Assembly: GCF_001952935.1 (NCBI RefSeq) | Contig: NZ_CP018319.1 | Span: 2,324,501 to 2,388,500, forward strand | DNA from: Pseudomonas frederiksbergensis | Lineage (GTDB): Bacteria > Pseudomonadota > Gammaproteobacteria > Pseudomonadales > Pseudomonadaceae | Direction: 5' to 3' | DNA: 64,000 nt | Shown here: positions 36,943-47,607 of the stretch, piece after piece | How positions within the stretch are numbered: the first letter of the stretch is position 1 | Layout: the number at the start of each line of letters is the position of its first letter | Translations under genes and position numbers: made by a program | Notes under the pieces: model-generated | Seen by the model: the letters and a program-made list of their open reading frames with translations, nothing else | Database searches by the model: none | Told to the model about the DNA's origin: nothing

Positions 36943-36959
36943 TTTGCGAGACCTTTTGA

Positions 36960-37919
36960 ATGACTGAGCCACTGCGCATCGTCTTTGCCGGCACCCCGGA
37001 ATTCGCCGCCGAACACCTCAAGGCCCTGCTCGACAGCCCTTACGAGATCGTCGCGGTCTACACCCAACCGGACCGTCCGGCGGGTCGCGGGCAAAAGTTG
37101 ATGCCAAGTCCGGTCAAGCAGTTGGCTCTGGAAAACAACATCCCGGTGCTGCAACCGCCAACCCTGCGCAACGAAGACGCTCAGGCTGAATTGGCCGCGC
37201 TCAAGCCGGACTTGCTGGTCGTGGTTGCCTACGGCCTGATCCTGCCGCAAGTGGTGCTGGATATTCCGCGTTTGGGCTGCATCAACAGCCACGCCTCGCT
37301 GCTGCCACGCTGGCGCGGTGCGGCGCCGATCCAGCGCGCCGTTGAAGCAGGCGACAGCGAAAGCGGTGTGACCGTGATGCGCATGGAACTGGGCCTCGAC
37401 ACCGGGCCGATGCTGCTCAAAGTCACCACGCCGATTACCGCGGTAGATACTGGCGGCAGCCTCCACGACCGTCTGGCGGAAATGGGTCCGCCAGCGGTAA
37501 TTCAGGCGATCGCCGGCCTCGCCGCGGGTACTTTGGAAGGCGAAGTCCAGGACGACAGCCTCGCCACTTATGCGCACAAATTGAACAAAGACGAAGCGCG
37601 CATCGACTGGAGCCGTCCGGCGGTTGAGCTGGAACGCCTGGTTCGCGCCTTCAACCCCTGGCCGATCTGCCACAGCACGCTGAATGGCGAAGCCTTGAAG
37701 GTACTGGCCGCCAGCCTCGTTGAAGGGCAGGGCGCTCCCGGTGAAGTACTCGGCGCCAGCAAGGATGGTTTGATCGTCGCCTGCGGTGAACAAGGCCTGT
37801 GTCTGACTCGTCTGCAATTGCCCGGCGGCAAGGCGCTGAACTTCAGCGACTTGTTCAACAGCCGTCGTGAGAAATTCGCCGTCGGCACCGTCCTCGGTCA
37901 AGCGGCGGACGCTCAATGA
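36960..37919 (+). CDS. fmt: Methionyl-tRNA formyltransferase
   Basis: A 319-residue enzyme that formylates initiator Met-tRNA with 10-formyl-tetrahydrofolate. The N-terminal formyltransferase domain carries [15 protein letters not shown], the catalytic [17 protein letters not shown] loop and [11 protein letters not shown]; the C-terminal tRNA-binding domain covers about 210-310. It overlaps rsmB by 4 bases (ATGA), so the two are translationally coupled. Confidence 0.97.
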   Translation: MTEPLRIVFAGTPEFAAEHLKALLDSPYEIVAVYTQPDRPAGRGQKLMPSPVKQLALENNIPVLQPPTLRNEDAQAELAALKPDLLVVVAYGLILPQVVLDIPRLGCINSHASLLPRWRGAAPIQRAVEAGDSESGVTVMRMELGLDTGPMLLKVTTPITAVDTGGSLHDRLAEMGPPAVIQAIAGLAAGTLEGEVQDDSLATYAHKLNKDEARIDWSRPAVELERLVRAFNPWPICHSTLNGEALKVLAASLVEGQGAPGEVLGASKDGLIVACGEQGLCLTRLQLPGGKALNFSDLFNSRREKFAVGTVLGQAADAQ

Positions 37920-39226
37920 ATCCACGTCTGGCCGCCGCCAAGGCACTTGCTGCTGTTCTTAACGGAAAAGCCTCACTCAACAGTTCCCTGCCAACACAAA
38001 TGGACAAGGTCGAAGATCGCGACCGCGGCTTCACCCAGGACCTGGCGTTCGGCACCGCGCGTTGGCAGCCGCGTTTGTCGGCGTTGGCGGCCAAGTTGCT
38101 ACAGAAGCCGTTCAAGGCAGCCGACGCCGATGTCGAAGCGCTGTTGCTGGTCGGTCTGTACCAGTTGCTCTACACACGGGTTCCGGCCCATGCCGCCATC
38201 GGTGAAACCGTGGGTTGCGCCGACAAGCTGAAAAAGCCCTGGGCCAAGGCCTTGCTCAATGCCGTGCTACGCCGCGCCCAGCGTGAAAGCGAAGCGCTGC
38301 TGGCCGAGCTGGAACACGATCCGGTGGTGCGCACTGCCCACCCGCGCTGGCTGCAAAAATCACTCAAGGCGTTCTGGCCTGAACAGTGGGAAGCCATTTG
38401 CGCGGCGAACAACGCGCATCCGCCGATGATCCTGCGGGTCAACCGTCGGCATCACAGCCGCGATGCTTACCTCGGGTTGCTGACCGACGCCGGCATTGCC
38501 GCCACGCCGTGTGTTTACAGTCGGGACGGCATCATTCTCGACACCGCTTCCGACGTGCGCAGTTTGCCGGGGTTCGCCGAAGGCTGGATCAGCGTGCAGG
38601 ACGAAGCCGCGCAACTGGCCGCCGATCTGCTCGACCTGGCACCGGGCCAGCGGGTGCTGGACGCCTGCTGCGCACCGGGCGGCAAGACCTGCCACATTCT
38701 TGAAGCCGAGCCGGCACTCGCGGGCGTGGTGGCGGTGGACCTGGAAGCCAAGCGTCTGGTGCGAGTGCGGGAAAACCTCGCACGCCTGGGCCTGAGCGCC
38801 GAACTGATCGCCGCCGACGGCCGCGATACCGCCACCTGGTGGGACGGCAAACCGTTCCAGCGCATTCTGCTGGACGCGCCATGCTCGGCCACCGGTGTCA
38901 TTCGTCGTCACCCGGACATCAAGCTGACTCGCCAACCAGACGACATCGCTGCTCTGGCGGTGCTTCAAGGCGAGCTGCTGGACGCTATGTGGATAACTCT
39001 GGAAGTAGGCGGTGTTCTGCTTTACGCCACCTGCTCGACGCTGCCGACCGAGAACACCGAAGTCATCGAGGCCTTCCTCGCTCGCACGCCGGGCGCCCGT
39101 GAACTGGACCTCGCGACTCAGGCCGGCATCAAGCAACCTCACGGTCGCCAATTGCTGGCCCAGGACGGCGGCCATGACGGGTTCTACTACGCCAAGTTGA
39201 TCAAGATCGCCGCCGCACGCGGTTAA
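37916..39226 (+). CDS. rsmB: 16S rRNA (cytosine-967-C5) methyltransferase RsmB
   Basis: A 436-residue enzyme that methylates C967 of 16S rRNA. An N-terminal NusB-like RNA-binding domain (about 1-140) precedes the Rossmann methyltransferase domain with SAM motif [15 protein letters not shown], the first conserved cysteine in [17 protein letters not shown] and the catalytic cysteine in [11 protein letters not shown]. Length is normal. It is coupled to fmt and followed by trkA after 21 bp. Confidence 0.97.
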   Translation: MNPRLAAAKALAAVLNGKASLNSSLPTQMDKVEDRDRGFTQDLAFGTARWQPRLSALAAKLLQKPFKAADADVEALLLVGLYQLLYTRVPAHAAIGETVGCADKLKKPWAKALLNAVLRRAQRESEALLAELEHDPVVRTAHPRWLQKSLKAFWPEQWEAICAANNAHPPMILRVNRRHHSRDAYLGLLTDAGIAATPCVYSRDGIILDTASDVRSLPGFAEGWISVQDEAAQLAADLLDLAPGQRVLDACCAPGGKTCHILEAEPALAGVVAVDLEAKRLVRVRENLARLGLSAELIAADGRDTATWWDGKPFQRILLDAPCSATGVIRRHPDIKLTRQPDDIAALAVLQGELLDAMWITLEVGGVLLYATCSTLPTENTEVIEAFLARTPGARELDLATQAGIKQPHGRQLLAQDGGHDGFYYAKLIKIAAARG

Positions 39227-39247
39227 TGGGTTTTAAGGAGTGACTGG

Positions 39248-40621
39248 ATGAAAATCATCATCCTCGGCGCAGGGCAGGTCGGCGGTTCGCTGGCAGAACA
39301 CTTGGCCAGCGAGGCCAATGACATCACTGTGGTCGACACCGACGGCGAACGCCTGCGCGACCTCGGCGATCGGCTGGACATCCGCACCGTGCAGGGCCGC
39401 GGCTCGTTGCCGACGGTGCTGCGTCAGGCCGGCGCGGACGACGCCGACATGCTGGTGGCGGTAACCAACAGCGACGAAACCAATATGGTGGCCTGCCAGG
39501 TTGCCCACACCCTGTTCCACACCCCGACCAAAATCGCCCGGGTTCGTGAAGCCGCGTACCTGACTCGTTCCGAGCTGTTCGACAACGAAGCGATTCCGGT
39601 GGACGTGCTGATCAGCCCGGAGCAAGTGGTCACCAATTACATCAAGCGCCTGATCCAGCATCCGGGCGCCTTGCAGGTGATCGACTTCGCCGAAGGCAAA
39701 GCCCAATTGGTGGCGGTCAAGGCGTACTACGGCGGCCCGCTGGTGGGTCAGCAACTGCGTCAGTTGCGTGAGCACATGCCGAATGTCGAAACCCGTGTGG
39801 CGGCGATTTTCCGGCGTGATCGGCCGATCCTGCCGCAGGGCGATACGGTGATCGAGGCAGACGACGAAGTCTTTTTCATCGCCGCCAAGGCGAATATTCG
39901 CGCCGTGATGAGCGAAATGCGCCGTCTCGACGAGAGCTACAAGCGCATCGTCATCGCTGGCGGCGGGCAGATCGGTGAACGTCTGGCCGAGGCCATCGAA
40001 AGCCGTTACCAAGTGAAGATCATCGAGATGAACCCGGCGCGCTGCCGTCATCTCTCGGACACCCTCGACAGCACCGTGGTGTTGCAGGGCAGTGCCTCCG
40101 ACCGCGACTTGCTGATCGAGGAGAACATCGCCGACGCCGATATCTTCCTGGCACTGACCAACGACGACGAAGCCAACATCATGTCTTCGCTACTGGCCAA
40201 GCGCCTGGGTGCGAAGAAGGTGATGACCATCATCAACAACCCGGCCTACGTCGACCTGATCCAGGGTGGCGACATCGACATCGCCATCAGCCCGCAATTG
40301 GCGACCATCGGCACCTTGCTGGCCCACGTGCGTCGCGGCGATATCGTCAGCGTGCACTCATTGCGCCGCGGCGCGGCGGAAGCCATCGAGGCGATTGCCC
40401 ACGGTGATGAGAGGTCGAGCAAGGTGATCGGCAAGGCCATCGAGAACATCGGCCTGCCGCCGGGCACCACCATCGGCGCAATTATCCGCGACGAAGAAGT
40501 GATCATTGCCCACGACAACACGGTGATCGAAGCCGGCGACCACGTGATTCTGTTCCTTGTGGATAAAAAGCATATTCGGGATGTGGAAAAGCTGTTCCAT
40601 GTGGGGTTGAGCTTCTTCTAA
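39248..40621 (+). CDS. trkA: Trk potassium uptake peripheral protein TrkA
   Basis: A 457-residue cytoplasmic protein that gates Trk potassium transporters in response to NAD(H)/ATP. Two RCK modules are visible: the first nucleotide motif [16 protein letters not shown] with acidic VVDTDG, the second [16 protein letters not shown] with IIEMNP, each followed by an RCK_C domain. It has AAGGAG as ribosome site and is last gene of the def-fmt-rsmB-trkA run; a GATCGTTCCCAC-class repeat follows directly. Confidence 0.96.
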   Translation: MKIIILGAGQVGGSLAEHLASEANDITVVDTDGERLRDLGDRLDIRTVQGRGSLPTVLRQAGADDADMLVAVTNSDETNMVACQVAHTLFHTPTKIARVREAAYLTRSELFDNEAIPVDVLISPEQVVTNYIKRLIQHPGALQVIDFAEGKAQLVAVKAYYGGPLVGQQLRQLREHMPNVETRVAAIFRRDRPILPQGDTVIEADDEVFFIAAKANIRAVMSEMRRLDESYKRIVIAGGGQIGERLAEAIESRYQVKIIEMNPARCRHLSDTLDSTVVLQGSASDRDLLIEENIADADIFLALTNDDEANIMSSLLAKRLGAKKVMTIINNPAYVDLIQGGDIDIAISPQLATIGTLLAHVRRGDIVSVHSLRRGAAEAIEAIAHGDERSSKVIGKAIENIGLPPGTTIGAIIRDEEVIIAHDNTVIEAGDHVILFLVDKKHIRDVEKLFHVGLSFF

Positions 40622-40623
40622 CT

Positions 40624-40734
40624 GATCGTTCCCACGCTCTGCGTGGGAATGCCTCAACGGACGCTCCGCGTTCGGCTTCAGATGGGACGCGGAGCGTCCC
40701 GGGCTGCATTCCCACGCGAAGCGTGGGAACGATC
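40624..40734. repeat. Inverted repeat element, GATCGTTCCCAC class
   Basis: Outer arms GATCGTTCCCACGC and GCGTGGGAACGATC enclose inner dyads (GGACGCTCCGCGTTC / GACGCGGAGCGTCC). It is the second copy of the class seen at 28533 and starts 3 bp after the trkA stop. Confidence 0.85.
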
Positions 40735-40755
40735 ACTGACTGAGGGGAAATACCA

Positions 40756-41070
40756 ATGATCGAATCCCTGGAAAAAATGCTCGCCAAGGGTGTGGATAAC
40801 TCATTGCTGCGCTTCGGCCTGGGCAAGGGTTATCTGGATCTTGGGGAAAACGCCAAGGCTGCAGAGCATTTCCAGCGCTGCGTCGAATTCGATCCGAAAT
40901 ATTCGGCAGCGTGGAAGCTATTGGGCAAGGCGCATCTGGGGCTGAAGGATTTCGCGTCCGCACGTCAGGCGTGGGAACAGGGCCTGGACGCTGCTCGCGC
41001 CCATGGCGACAAGCAGGCCGAAAAGGAAATGACCGTGTTTCTGAAGAAGCTTGAGCGGCAGGCGCACTGA
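40756..41070 (+). CDS. Small tetratricopeptide-repeat protein
   Basis: A 104-residue cytoplasmic protein built of about two TPR units (LLRFGLGKGYLDLGENAKAAEHFQRCVEFDPKYSAAWKLLGKAHLGLKDFASARQAWEQGL in outline; TPR consensus positions W/L-G-Y-A-A-P present). TPRs mediate protein contacts, and the partner is unknown. A ribosome site (GAGGGGAAA) precedes the ATG. The same gene sits between trkA and the acyltransferase in related genomes (PA0015 equivalent). It has no membrane or signal segment. Confidence 0.85.
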   Translation: MIESLEKMLAKGVDNSLLRFGLGKGYLDLGENAKAAEHFQRCVEFDPKYSAAWKLLGKAHLGLKDFASARQAWEQGLDAARAHGDKQAEKEMTVFLKKLERQAH

Positions 41071-41094
41071 TCAAGGGGATTATCCACAGCAGCA

Positions 41095-41982
41095 TCAGTA
41101 CCAGCGTTCTTCACCCGGCGGCCGCTTCTTGAAGCGCTTCATGCTCCACATGTACTGGCTCGGATACGCCCGCACATAGCGCTCGACCACTTGGCTCATG
41201 GCCGCGCAGGACGTTTCGGTATCGGTGCTGTACATGGCCTCTGGCGCGGCTTCGAGAATCACTTTGTAACCCGAACCGTCCGGCAACCGCAGGGCATGCA
41301 GGAACACGCCGACCGCTTTGCCACCGGCGAGCATGTTCGGTACGAATTTACTGGTCAGCGCCTGAGTGGCGAAGAACGGCACGAAGATCCCAGCGGATTC
41401 TGCCGGTTCCGGGTCAGCGGGAATGCCCACTGCCCCCCCCTTACGCACTTCCTTGATGACGCTGAGGATGCCTTCCTTGGTGGAAGCGGCCACCCGGTTG
41501 CCCAATTGCACCCGCTGCTTGCGCAGCAAATCATCCACAGCCTTCAGCTTTGGCGGACGATAAAAAATGATCGGTTTGCACTGGTTGCAATAGAAGTGGT
41601 TCAACACTTCCCAGTTGCCCAGGTGACTGGTGATGCCGACGACACCTTTGCCGGAGGCGAGGGCATCCTTCAATACGTCGAGCCCTTCGACTTCACGCAC
41701 CAGGTCGATGGAGCGCTGGGCCGGCCAGATCCAGGCACAGGCGCTTTCGGTCAGGGATTTGCCGATGTCTTTCAGGCTCTGGCCGACCAGACGCTCACGC
41801 TCGGCCGGGTCCATGTCCGGGAAACACTTGGCGAGATTGATCCGCACCACATCGCGGGAACGGTTCGGGGTTTTCCACATGACCCAGCCGATGACCGAGC
41901 CCACGGCTTGTACTGCCCGCCACGGAAGCAAGGCAAACAACCGCAGAGCGCCTACCAGCAAGGCGCCTTTCAACTTATCCAC
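41095..41982 (-). CDS. htrB: Lipid A biosynthesis (lauroyl) acyltransferase, LpxL/HtrB type
   Basis: A 295-residue inner-membrane acyltransferase that adds a secondary acyl chain to lipid A. One N-terminal hydrophobic segment (about 5-30) precedes the catalytic HX4E motif in SHLGNWEVLNHFY; later conserved parts are RVAASTKEGILSVIKEVRKGGAVGIPADPEPAESAG and FKKRPPGEERWY at the C-terminus. The family normally transfers laurate, but the chain cannot be read from sequence. It is convergent with the TPR gene. Confidence 0.9.
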   Translation of the reverse strand: MDKLKGALLVGALRLFALLPWRAVQAVGSVIGWVMWKTPNRSRDVVRINLAKCFPDMDPAERERLVGQSLKDIGKSLTESACAWIWPAQRSIDLVREVEGLDVLKDALASGKGVVGITSHLGNWEVLNHFYCNQCKPIIFYRPPKLKAVDDLLRKQRVQLGNRVAASTKEGILSVIKEVRKGGAVGIPADPEPAESAGIFVPFFATQALTSKFVPNMLAGGKAVGVFLHALRLPDGSGYKVILEAAPEAMYSTDTETSCAAMSQVVERYVRAYPSQYMWSMKRFKKRPPGEERWY

Positions 41983-42022
41983 AGGTCACTCCTGATCTTG
42001 TGCTGTGCGCGAGGCGGCTATT

Positions 42023-42580
42023 CTAACCGCCGTTCGCCAGCGCCGCGTAGCGATCGCAATCCCGGGTGTGGTCCATGACCATGCCCGAGGCCTGCATCAA
42101 CGCGTAACAAATAGTCGGGCCGACGAACGTGAAGCCGGCCTTTTTCAGGCCTTTGCTCATCTCCACGGCGGTCGGCGTCACGGCCGGCACTTCGCTGCGA
42201 TCCTTGAAATGATTGATCACAGGCTTGCCATCGACGAAGGACCAGAGAAACGCCACCGGATCCTCCAGCGCCAGCCAGGCCTGGGCATTGCGCCGGGCCG
42301 CATTAAGTTTGAGACGATTGCGAATGATGCCCGGATCGAGCATCAATTCATCGATTTCGGCGTCGCTCATTTGCGCCACGCGTTGTACGTCGAAGCCGAA
42401 CAGCACTTCGCGATAACGCTCACGTTTGCGCAACACGGTGATCCAGGAAAGGCCGGCCTGGAACCCTTCGAGCAAAAGCAACTCGAACAATCCCTGCGCA
42501 TCGCGTAGCGGCGTGCCCCACTCCTGATCGTGATAAGCCATGTACAGCGGATCTTCGGAACACCAAAAGCAGCGTGGCAT
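42023..42580 (-). CDS. tag: DNA-3-methyladenine glycosylase I
   Basis: A 185-residue base-excision-repair enzyme removing 3-methyladenine from DNA. The zinc site of Tag is complete: Cys4 and His17 near the N-terminus (MPRCFWC...YHDQEWG) and the His and Cys of MDHTRDC at the end; the [14 protein letters not shown] segment holds the active-site glutamate. The start at 42580 has TGGAG seven bases upstream. It diverges from glyQ over 81 bp. Confidence 0.95.
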   Translation of the reverse strand: MPRCFWCSEDPLYMAYHDQEWGTPLRDAQGLFELLLLEGFQAGLSWITVLRKRERYREVLFGFDVQRVAQMSDAEIDELMLDPGIIRNRLKLNAARRNAQAWLALEDPVAFLWSFVDGKPVINHFKDRSEVPAVTPTAVEMSKGLKKAGFTFVGPTICYALMQASGMVMDHTRDCDRYAALANGG

Positions 42581-42661
42581 AAGGCTCCAGGGGGCGTGCG
42601 CAGGACCGAATCGGGTATACTCCCGCTCTTTAAATCGCAGCCCAAGAAACAGGTGAATTTC

Positions 42662-43615
42662 GTGAGCCAGCCTACGCCAGCCGTGCGTACCTTCCAAGAC
42701 TTGATCCTCGCCCTCCAGCAATACTGGGCCGAGCAAGGTTGCGTGGTACTTCAGCCCTACGATATGGAAGTAGGCGCCGGGACTTTCCACACTGCCACGT
42801 TTCTGCGCGCCATTGGCCCGGAAACCTGGAACGCCGCTTATGTGCAGCCCAGTCGTCGCCCGACTGACGGCCGCTACGGCGAAAACCCGAACCGTCTACA
42901 GCACTACTACCAGTTCCAGGTAGTCCTGAAGCCGAACCCGGACAACTTCCAGGAACTGTACCTGGGCTCCCTCAAGCACGTCGGCCTGGATCCGTTGGTT
43001 CATGACATTCGCTTCGTCGAAGACAACTGGGAATCGCCAACACTGGGCGCCTGGGGTCTGGGATGGGAAGTCTGGCTCAACGGCATGGAAGTGACGCAGT
43101 TCACTTACTTCCAGCAAGCGGGCGGCATCGAGTGCTACCCGGTGACCGGCGAGATCACTTATGGCCTCGAACGCCTGGCCATGTACCTGCAAGGCGTGGA
43201 CTCGGTCTATGACCTGGTCTGGGCTGACGGCCCGTTCGGCAAAGTGACCTACGGCGACGTGTTCCACCAGAACGAAGTGGAGCAGTCGACCTACAACTTC
43301 GAACACGCCAACGTCGAGAAGCTGTTCGAACTGTTCGATTTCTACGAAAGCGAAGCCAAGCGCCTGATCGAACTCGACCAGCCGCTGCCGTTGCCGAGCT
43401 ACGAAATGGTGTTGAAGGCGTCCCATACCTTCAACCTGCTGGATGCGCGCCGGGCGATCTCGGTGACCGCGCGTCAGCAATACATTCTGCGTGTCCGCAC
43501 CCTGGCGCGTTCCGTTGCGCAAGCCTATCTGCTGGCTCGCGCCAAGCTGGGCTTCCCGATGGCGACCCCGGACCTGCGTGACGAAGTGTTGGCTAAGCTG
43601 GAGGCTGCACAATGA
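42662..43615 (+). CDS. glyQ: Glycyl-tRNA synthetase alpha subunit
   Basis: A 317-residue catalytic subunit of the alpha2-beta2 glycyl-tRNA synthetase, a class II enzyme. Start is the GTG at 42662 ([14 protein letters not shown]) preceded by CAGGTGA, the standard N-terminus in pseudomonads; longer ATG-started frames run back into tag and are not homologous. Class II motifs include [37 protein letters not shown] and [18 protein letters not shown] -10-like TATACT stands at 42616. It overlaps glyS by 4 bases. Confidence 0.96.
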   Translation: MSQPTPAVRTFQDLILALQQYWAEQGCVVLQPYDMEVGAGTFHTATFLRAIGPETWNAAYVQPSRRPTDGRYGENPNRLQHYYQFQVVLKPNPDNFQELYLGSLKHVGLDPLVHDIRFVEDNWESPTLGAWGLGWEVWLNGMEVTQFTYFQQAGGIECYPVTGEITYGLERLAMYLQGVDSVYDLVWADGPFGKVTYGDVFHQNEVEQSTYNFEHANVEKLFELFDFYESEAKRLIELDQPLPLPSYEMVLKASHTFNLLDARRAISVTARQQYILRVRTLARSVAQAYLLARAKLGFPMATPDLRDEVLAKLEAAQ

Positions 43616-45666
43616 GTGCTCTGGATTTTCTGGTTGAACTGGGCACCGAAGAGCTGCCACCCAAAGCCCTGAACACCCTGGCCGACGCGTTCCTGGCCGG
43701 TATCGACAAGGGCCTGCAAGCCGCTGGCCTGAACTACGAGACCAAAACCGTTTACGCCGCGCCACGTCGTCTGGCTGTGCTGATCACCGATCTGGCGACT
43801 CAGCAGCCGGATCGCAGCATCAACCTCGACGGCCCGCCACGTCAGGCCGCGTTCGATGCCGAAGGCAACCCGACTCAAGCGGCATTGGGCTTCGCCAAGA
43901 AGTGCGGCGTCGACCTGAGTGAAATCGATCAAAGCGGCCCGAAACTGCGTTACAGCCAGAGCATCGCCGGCAAACCGACCGCGAGCCTGCTGGCGACCAT
44001 CGTCGAAGATTCCCTGAACGACCTGCCGATTCCCAAGCGCATGCGCTGGGGTGCTCGCAAGGAAGAATTCGTTCGTCCGACCCAGTGGCTGGTGATGCTG
44101 CTCGGTGACCAGGTCATTGATTGCACCATCCTCGCCCAGAAAGCCGGTCGCGATTCCCGTGGTCACCGCTTCCATCACCCCGAAAGCGTGCGCATCACCT
44201 CGCCGGCCAACTACCTGACTGACCTGCGTGCTGCTTACGTACTCGCCGACACAAACGAGCGTCGCGAGCTGATCAGCAAGCGCGTCGAAGAGCTGGCGAC
44301 GATGCAGGAAGGTACTGCGATCGTCCCTCCTGCCTTGCTCGACGAAGTGACCGCGTTGGTTGAATGGCCGGTGCCGCTGGTGTGCTCGTTCGAAGAGCGT
44401 TTCCTCGATGTGCCGCAAGAAGCCCTGATCACCACCATGCAGGACAACCAGAAGTACTTCTGCCTGCTGGATGCCGACGGCAAGTTGCTGCCACGTTTCA
44501 TTACCGTGGCCAACATCGAAAGCAAAGACCCGCAGCAGATCATCGCCGGTAACGAGAAAGTGGTTCGTCCACGCCTGACCGACGCCGAGTTCTTCTTCAA
44601 GCAAGACAAGAAGCAGAAACTCGAAGACTTCAACCTGCGTCTGCAAAACGTAGTGTTCCAGGAAAAACTCGGCAGCGTTTACGACAAGGCCGAGCGCGTT
44701 TCCAAACTCGCCGCGTTCATCGCTCAACGCATTGGCGGTAACGCCGCGTGGGCGTCCCGTGCAGGCCTGCTGTCCAAGTGCGACCTGGCGACCGAAATGG
44801 TCGGTGAGTTCCCGGAGATGCAAGGTGTCGCCGGTTACTACTACGCCCTCAACGATGGCGAGCCGGAAGAAGTCGCTCTGGCGCTGAACGAGCAGTACAT
44901 GCCGCGCGGTGCCGGTGCTGAACTGCCGACCACCCTGACCGGTGCGGCCGTGGCCATCGCTGACAAGCTCGACACACTGGTGGGCATTTTCGGTATCGGC
45001 ATGCTGCCAACCGGCAGCAAAGACCCGTATGCCCTACGCCGTGCTGCACTCGGCGTGTTGCGCATCCTGATCGACAAGAAGCTCGACCTCGACCTGAACG
45101 ATGCCGTGGCGTTCGCCGTGAATGCGTTCGGTACCAAGGTCAAGGCGGCCGGCCTCAACGATTCGGTGCTGGAGTTCATCTTCGACCGTCTGCGTGCCCG
45201 TTACGAAGACGAAGGCGTGGATGTCGGGACTTACCTCTCGGTGCGTGCCCTGAAACCGGGTTCGGCGCTGGATTTCGATCAGCGCGTACAAGCGGTAGAA
45301 GCGTTCCGCAAATTGCCGGAAGCCGCTGCCCTGGCCGCGGTGAACAAGCGCGTTTCGAACTTGCTAAGCAAGGTCGAAGGCTCTGTTCCTTCGGTCGTGG
45401 AAGCCAAGTACTTCGACAACGCCAACGAGTTCTCCCTCTACTCGGCGATCCAGCAAGCTGACCAGGCTGTCCAGCCGATGGCTGCGGCGCGTCAGTACAG
45501 CGAATCGTTGGCACGGCTGGCTGCCTTGCGCGAGCCGGTGGATGCATTCTTCGAGGCCGTGATGGTCAACGCTGAAGATGCCAAGGTCCGCGCCAACCGT
45601 TATGCACTGCTGTCGCGTCTGCGTGGGCTGTTCCTCGGCGTCGCCGATATTTCGCTGCTGGGTTGA
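43612..45666 (+). CDS. glyS: Glycyl-tRNA synthetase beta subunit
   Basis: A 684-residue subunit that recognises tRNA-Gly and supports catalysis by GlyQ. The family N-terminus [17 protein letters not shown], the HD-like middle ([18 protein letters not shown]) and the C-terminal anticodon-binding (DALR-like) part are present; length is normal. It is translationally coupled to glyQ by the ATGA overlap. The gmhB gene follows after 10 bp. Confidence 0.97.
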   Translation: MSALDFLVELGTEELPPKALNTLADAFLAGIDKGLQAAGLNYETKTVYAAPRRLAVLITDLATQQPDRSINLDGPPRQAAFDAEGNPTQAALGFAKKCGVDLSEIDQSGPKLRYSQSIAGKPTASLLATIVEDSLNDLPIPKRMRWGARKEEFVRPTQWLVMLLGDQVIDCTILAQKAGRDSRGHRFHHPESVRITSPANYLTDLRAAYVLADTNERRELISKRVEELATMQEGTAIVPPALLDEVTALVEWPVPLVCSFEERFLDVPQEALITTMQDNQKYFCLLDADGKLLPRFITVANIESKDPQQIIAGNEKVVRPRLTDAEFFFKQDKKQKLEDFNLRLQNVVFQEKLGSVYDKAERVSKLAAFIAQRIGGNAAWASRAGLLSKCDLATEMVGEFPEMQGVAGYYYALNDGEPEEVALALNEQYMPRGAGAELPTTLTGAAVAIADKLDTLVGIFGIGMLPTGSKDPYALRRAALGVLRILIDKKLDLDLNDAVAFAVNAFGTKVKAAGLNDSVLEFIFDRLRARYEDEGVDVGTYLSVRALKPGSALDFDQRVQAVEAFRKLPEAAALAAVNKRVSNLLSKVEGSVPSVVEAKYFDNANEFSLYSAIQQADQAVQPMAAARQYSESLARLAALREPVDAFFEAVMVNAEDAKVRANRYALLSRLRGLFLGVADISLLG

Positions 45667-45676
45667 GGGGCTGCTG

Positions 45677-46210
45677 TTGAAACTGCTGATTCTCGATCGG
45701 GACGGGGTGATCAATTACGACTCCGACGCTTACATCAAGTCGGTGCAGGAGTGGATTCCGCTCCCGGGTTCGATCGAAGCCATCGCGCAGTTGAGCAAGG
45801 CCGGCTGGACGGTAGCGGTGGCTACCAACCAGTCGGGCATCGCTCGCGGCTATTACGACATCACTACCCTGGACGCCATGCATGAGCGCTTGCGCTCGCT
45901 GGTGGCGGAGCAGGGCGGTGAAGTCGGGCTGATCGTCTATTGCCCGCACGGGCCGGACGATGGCTGCGATTGCCGCAAACCAAAACCCGGGATGTTGAAA
46001 ACCATCGCCGCGCATTACAACGTATCGCTGACCCATGTTTGGTTTGTCGGCGACACCCTTGGTGACCTGGAGGCCGCCAAAGCCGTCGATTCTCAGCCAG
46101 TTTTGGTAAAGACCGGGAAAGGCGAAAAGACTTTGGGCAAGACCCTACCGGCAGGCACCTTGATTTTTGACGATCTGGCGGCGATTGCCGCAGAACTTAT
46201 CCACAATTAG
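45677..46210 (+). CDS. gmhB: D-glycero-D-manno-heptose 1,7-bisphosphate 7-phosphatase
   Basis: A 178-residue HAD phosphatase of the ADP-heptose pathway for lipopolysaccharide core. The nucleophile motif LILDRDGVIN starts at residue 3, motif II is ATNQSG, the zinc finger CPHGPDDGCDC is intact and the late acidic motif is VGDTLGDLEAA. The start is a TTG at 45677, the only start that gives the family N-terminus, with GAGGGG upstream and a 10-bp gap from glyS. Codons upstream of it lie inside glyS and are not used. Confidence 0.93.
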   Translation: MKLLILDRDGVINYDSDAYIKSVQEWIPLPGSIEAIAQLSKAGWTVAVATNQSGIARGYYDITTLDAMHERLRSLVAEQGGEVGLIVYCPHGPDDGCDCRKPKPGMLKTIAAHYNVSLTHVWFVGDTLGDLEAAKAVDSQPVLVKTGKGEKTLGKTLPAGTLIFDDLAAIAAELIHN

Positions 46211-46291
46211 AGTGCTTCGATTGTCCTGACCAGGGATTGATCGGGAGTGCGCTTTATATAGACGGGCAGAGCCCGCACGGTAAACGTCGCC

Positions 46292-47071
46292 ATGTCGATA
46301 CTGCAGGCCATCAGAACTTTCCTCTTTTATCTGTTGTTGGGCACCACCTCTTTACTCTGGTGCAGCCTGAGCTTTTTTATCGCGCCTTTTCTGCCGTTCA
46401 AGGCGCGCTATCGCTTCATCAATGTGTACTGGTGCCGTTGCGCACTGTGGCTGAGCAAAGTCTTTCTGGGTATCAGCTACGAAGTGAAGGGCGCCGAGAA
46501 CGTGCCTGACCAGCCCTGCGTGATTCAGTCGAACCACCAGAGCACGTGGGAGACTTTCTTTCTATCCGCCTACTTTGAGCCATTGAGCCAGGTACTGAAG
46601 CGCGAACTGCTCTACGTTCCGTTCTTCGGCTGGGCCATGGCCATGCTGCGACCCATCGCCATCGATCGCGACAATCCGAAAGCGGCACTCAAGCATGTGG
46701 CGAAGAAGGGCGATGAACTGCTGAAAGACGGCGTCTGGGTCCTGATCTTCCCTGAGGGAACACGCGTTCCTTACGGCACCATCGGAAAGTTCTCTCGCGG
46801 TGGTACCGCTTTAGCCGTGAACGCCGCACTTCCCGTGCTGCCGATTGCGCACAATGCTGGCAAGTTCTGGCCGAAAACCGGTTGGGCGAAGAAGCAGGGC
46901 GTGATTACCGTAATCATCGGCGCTCCCATGTATGCCGAGGGCAGCGGGCCGCGAGCGATTGCCGAGCTGAATGATCGGGTCCAGGCCTGGAACGAACAGA
47001 TGCAACGTGAAATGGGTTCGCTGCCGGCCGCTCCTGCGGCCCCTTCTGCCAACGATCAAATCGCTGTCTGA
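46292..47071 (+). CDS. plsC: 1-acyl-sn-glycerol-3-phosphate acyltransferase (PlsC/HdtS)
   Basis: A 259-residue inner-membrane enzyme converting lysophosphatidic acid to phosphatidic acid. The first motif is N-H-Q-S-T-W-E, an HX4E variant of the usual HX4D; FPEGTR and the LPIAHNAGKFWP segment are intact. One or two N-terminal helices anchor it. The protein matches the HdtS/LptA type of pseudomonads; HdtS of P. fluorescens F113 has been linked to N-acyl-homoserine lactone production as well. In related genomes gyrB is the next, convergent gene, but here it is not found in the window. Confidence 0.93.
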   Translation: MSILQAIRTFLFYLLLGTTSLLWCSLSFFIAPFLPFKARYRFINVYWCRCALWLSKVFLGISYEVKGAENVPDQPCVIQSNHQSTWETFFLSAYFEPLSQVLKRELLYVPFFGWAMAMLRPIAIDRDNPKAALKHVAKKGDELLKDGVWVLIFPEGTRVPYGTIGKFSRGGTALAVNAALPVLPIAHNAGKFWPKTGWAKKQGVITVIIGAPMYAEGSGPRAIAELNDRVQAWNEQMQREMGSLPAAPAAPSANDQIAV

Positions 47072-47200
47072 GATTCTGTGGATAACCTGTGTACCGTTTT
47101 GTTGAAAAGCGTCTAATTAAGTTCTTAACTATATGATTTATATAGATATTTTATAAACCATTAAAAAACCGAAAAAAGTGCATAAGTTTTTTTCGGATGT

Positions 47201-47231
47201 AAAAAAACCGGCTGATATAGCCGGTTTTTTT
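47201..47231. terminator. plsC terminator, bidirectional
   Basis: Stem ACCGGC / GCCGGT with flanking A7 and T7 runs and loop TGATATA; works on both strands. It lies 130 bp after the plsC stop in an A/T-rich stretch. Confidence 0.88.
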
Positions 47232-47283
47232 ATGCCTTCGGTTCGGCAGCATTCACCGGGTTAACGGACGCAAATTTCGGTCA

Positions 47284-47317
47284 AAAAAAAGGCCAACGCT
47301 CAAGCGTTGGCCTTTTT
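47284..47317. terminator. Second bidirectional terminator, probably the old gyrB end
   Basis: Stem GGCCAACGC / GCGTTGGCC with loop TCAA, flanked by A8 and T5. Two back-to-back terminators suit a convergent gene pair; plsC needs only the first, so this one probably served the convergent gene (gyrB in related species) before the island entered. The 47318-47710 gap has no gene that I can support. Confidence 0.8.
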
Positions 47318-47327
47318 CGTTTGGCAG

Positions 47328-47378
47328 GTTTGCTGGATGTAGGGTCACAAAATATATGATTCATACCTACCAGCAAAC
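47328..47378. repeat. Inverted repeat at the left island edge
   Basis: GTTTGCTGG and CCAGCAAAC are perfect 9-bp arms extended by TAGG / CCTA across a 3-base bulge, around an A/T-rich centre of 22 bases. It starts 11 bp after the second terminator. It could be a recombination or attachment site, or a protein-binding cruciform. Confidence 0.45.
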
Positions 47379-47607
47379 GCAGGGATAATTTCATCTTTTC
47401 TGTAACTTCCGAAAACAGAAATCACAAAAAAGATGAGAAAAACCTATCGCCTTCACAAAATAAATGTCTCCAGTAACTGCCCTTCGGACGACGTTCTATC
47501 GTCTGACGACGCCAGCGTCACCGAGAAGACGGTTGATGACGACGATTGCCATAACATCGGATATTGCGGGGCTCCAATTCAAAACAACAAAGTCGAAAAC
47601 TGTAGCC

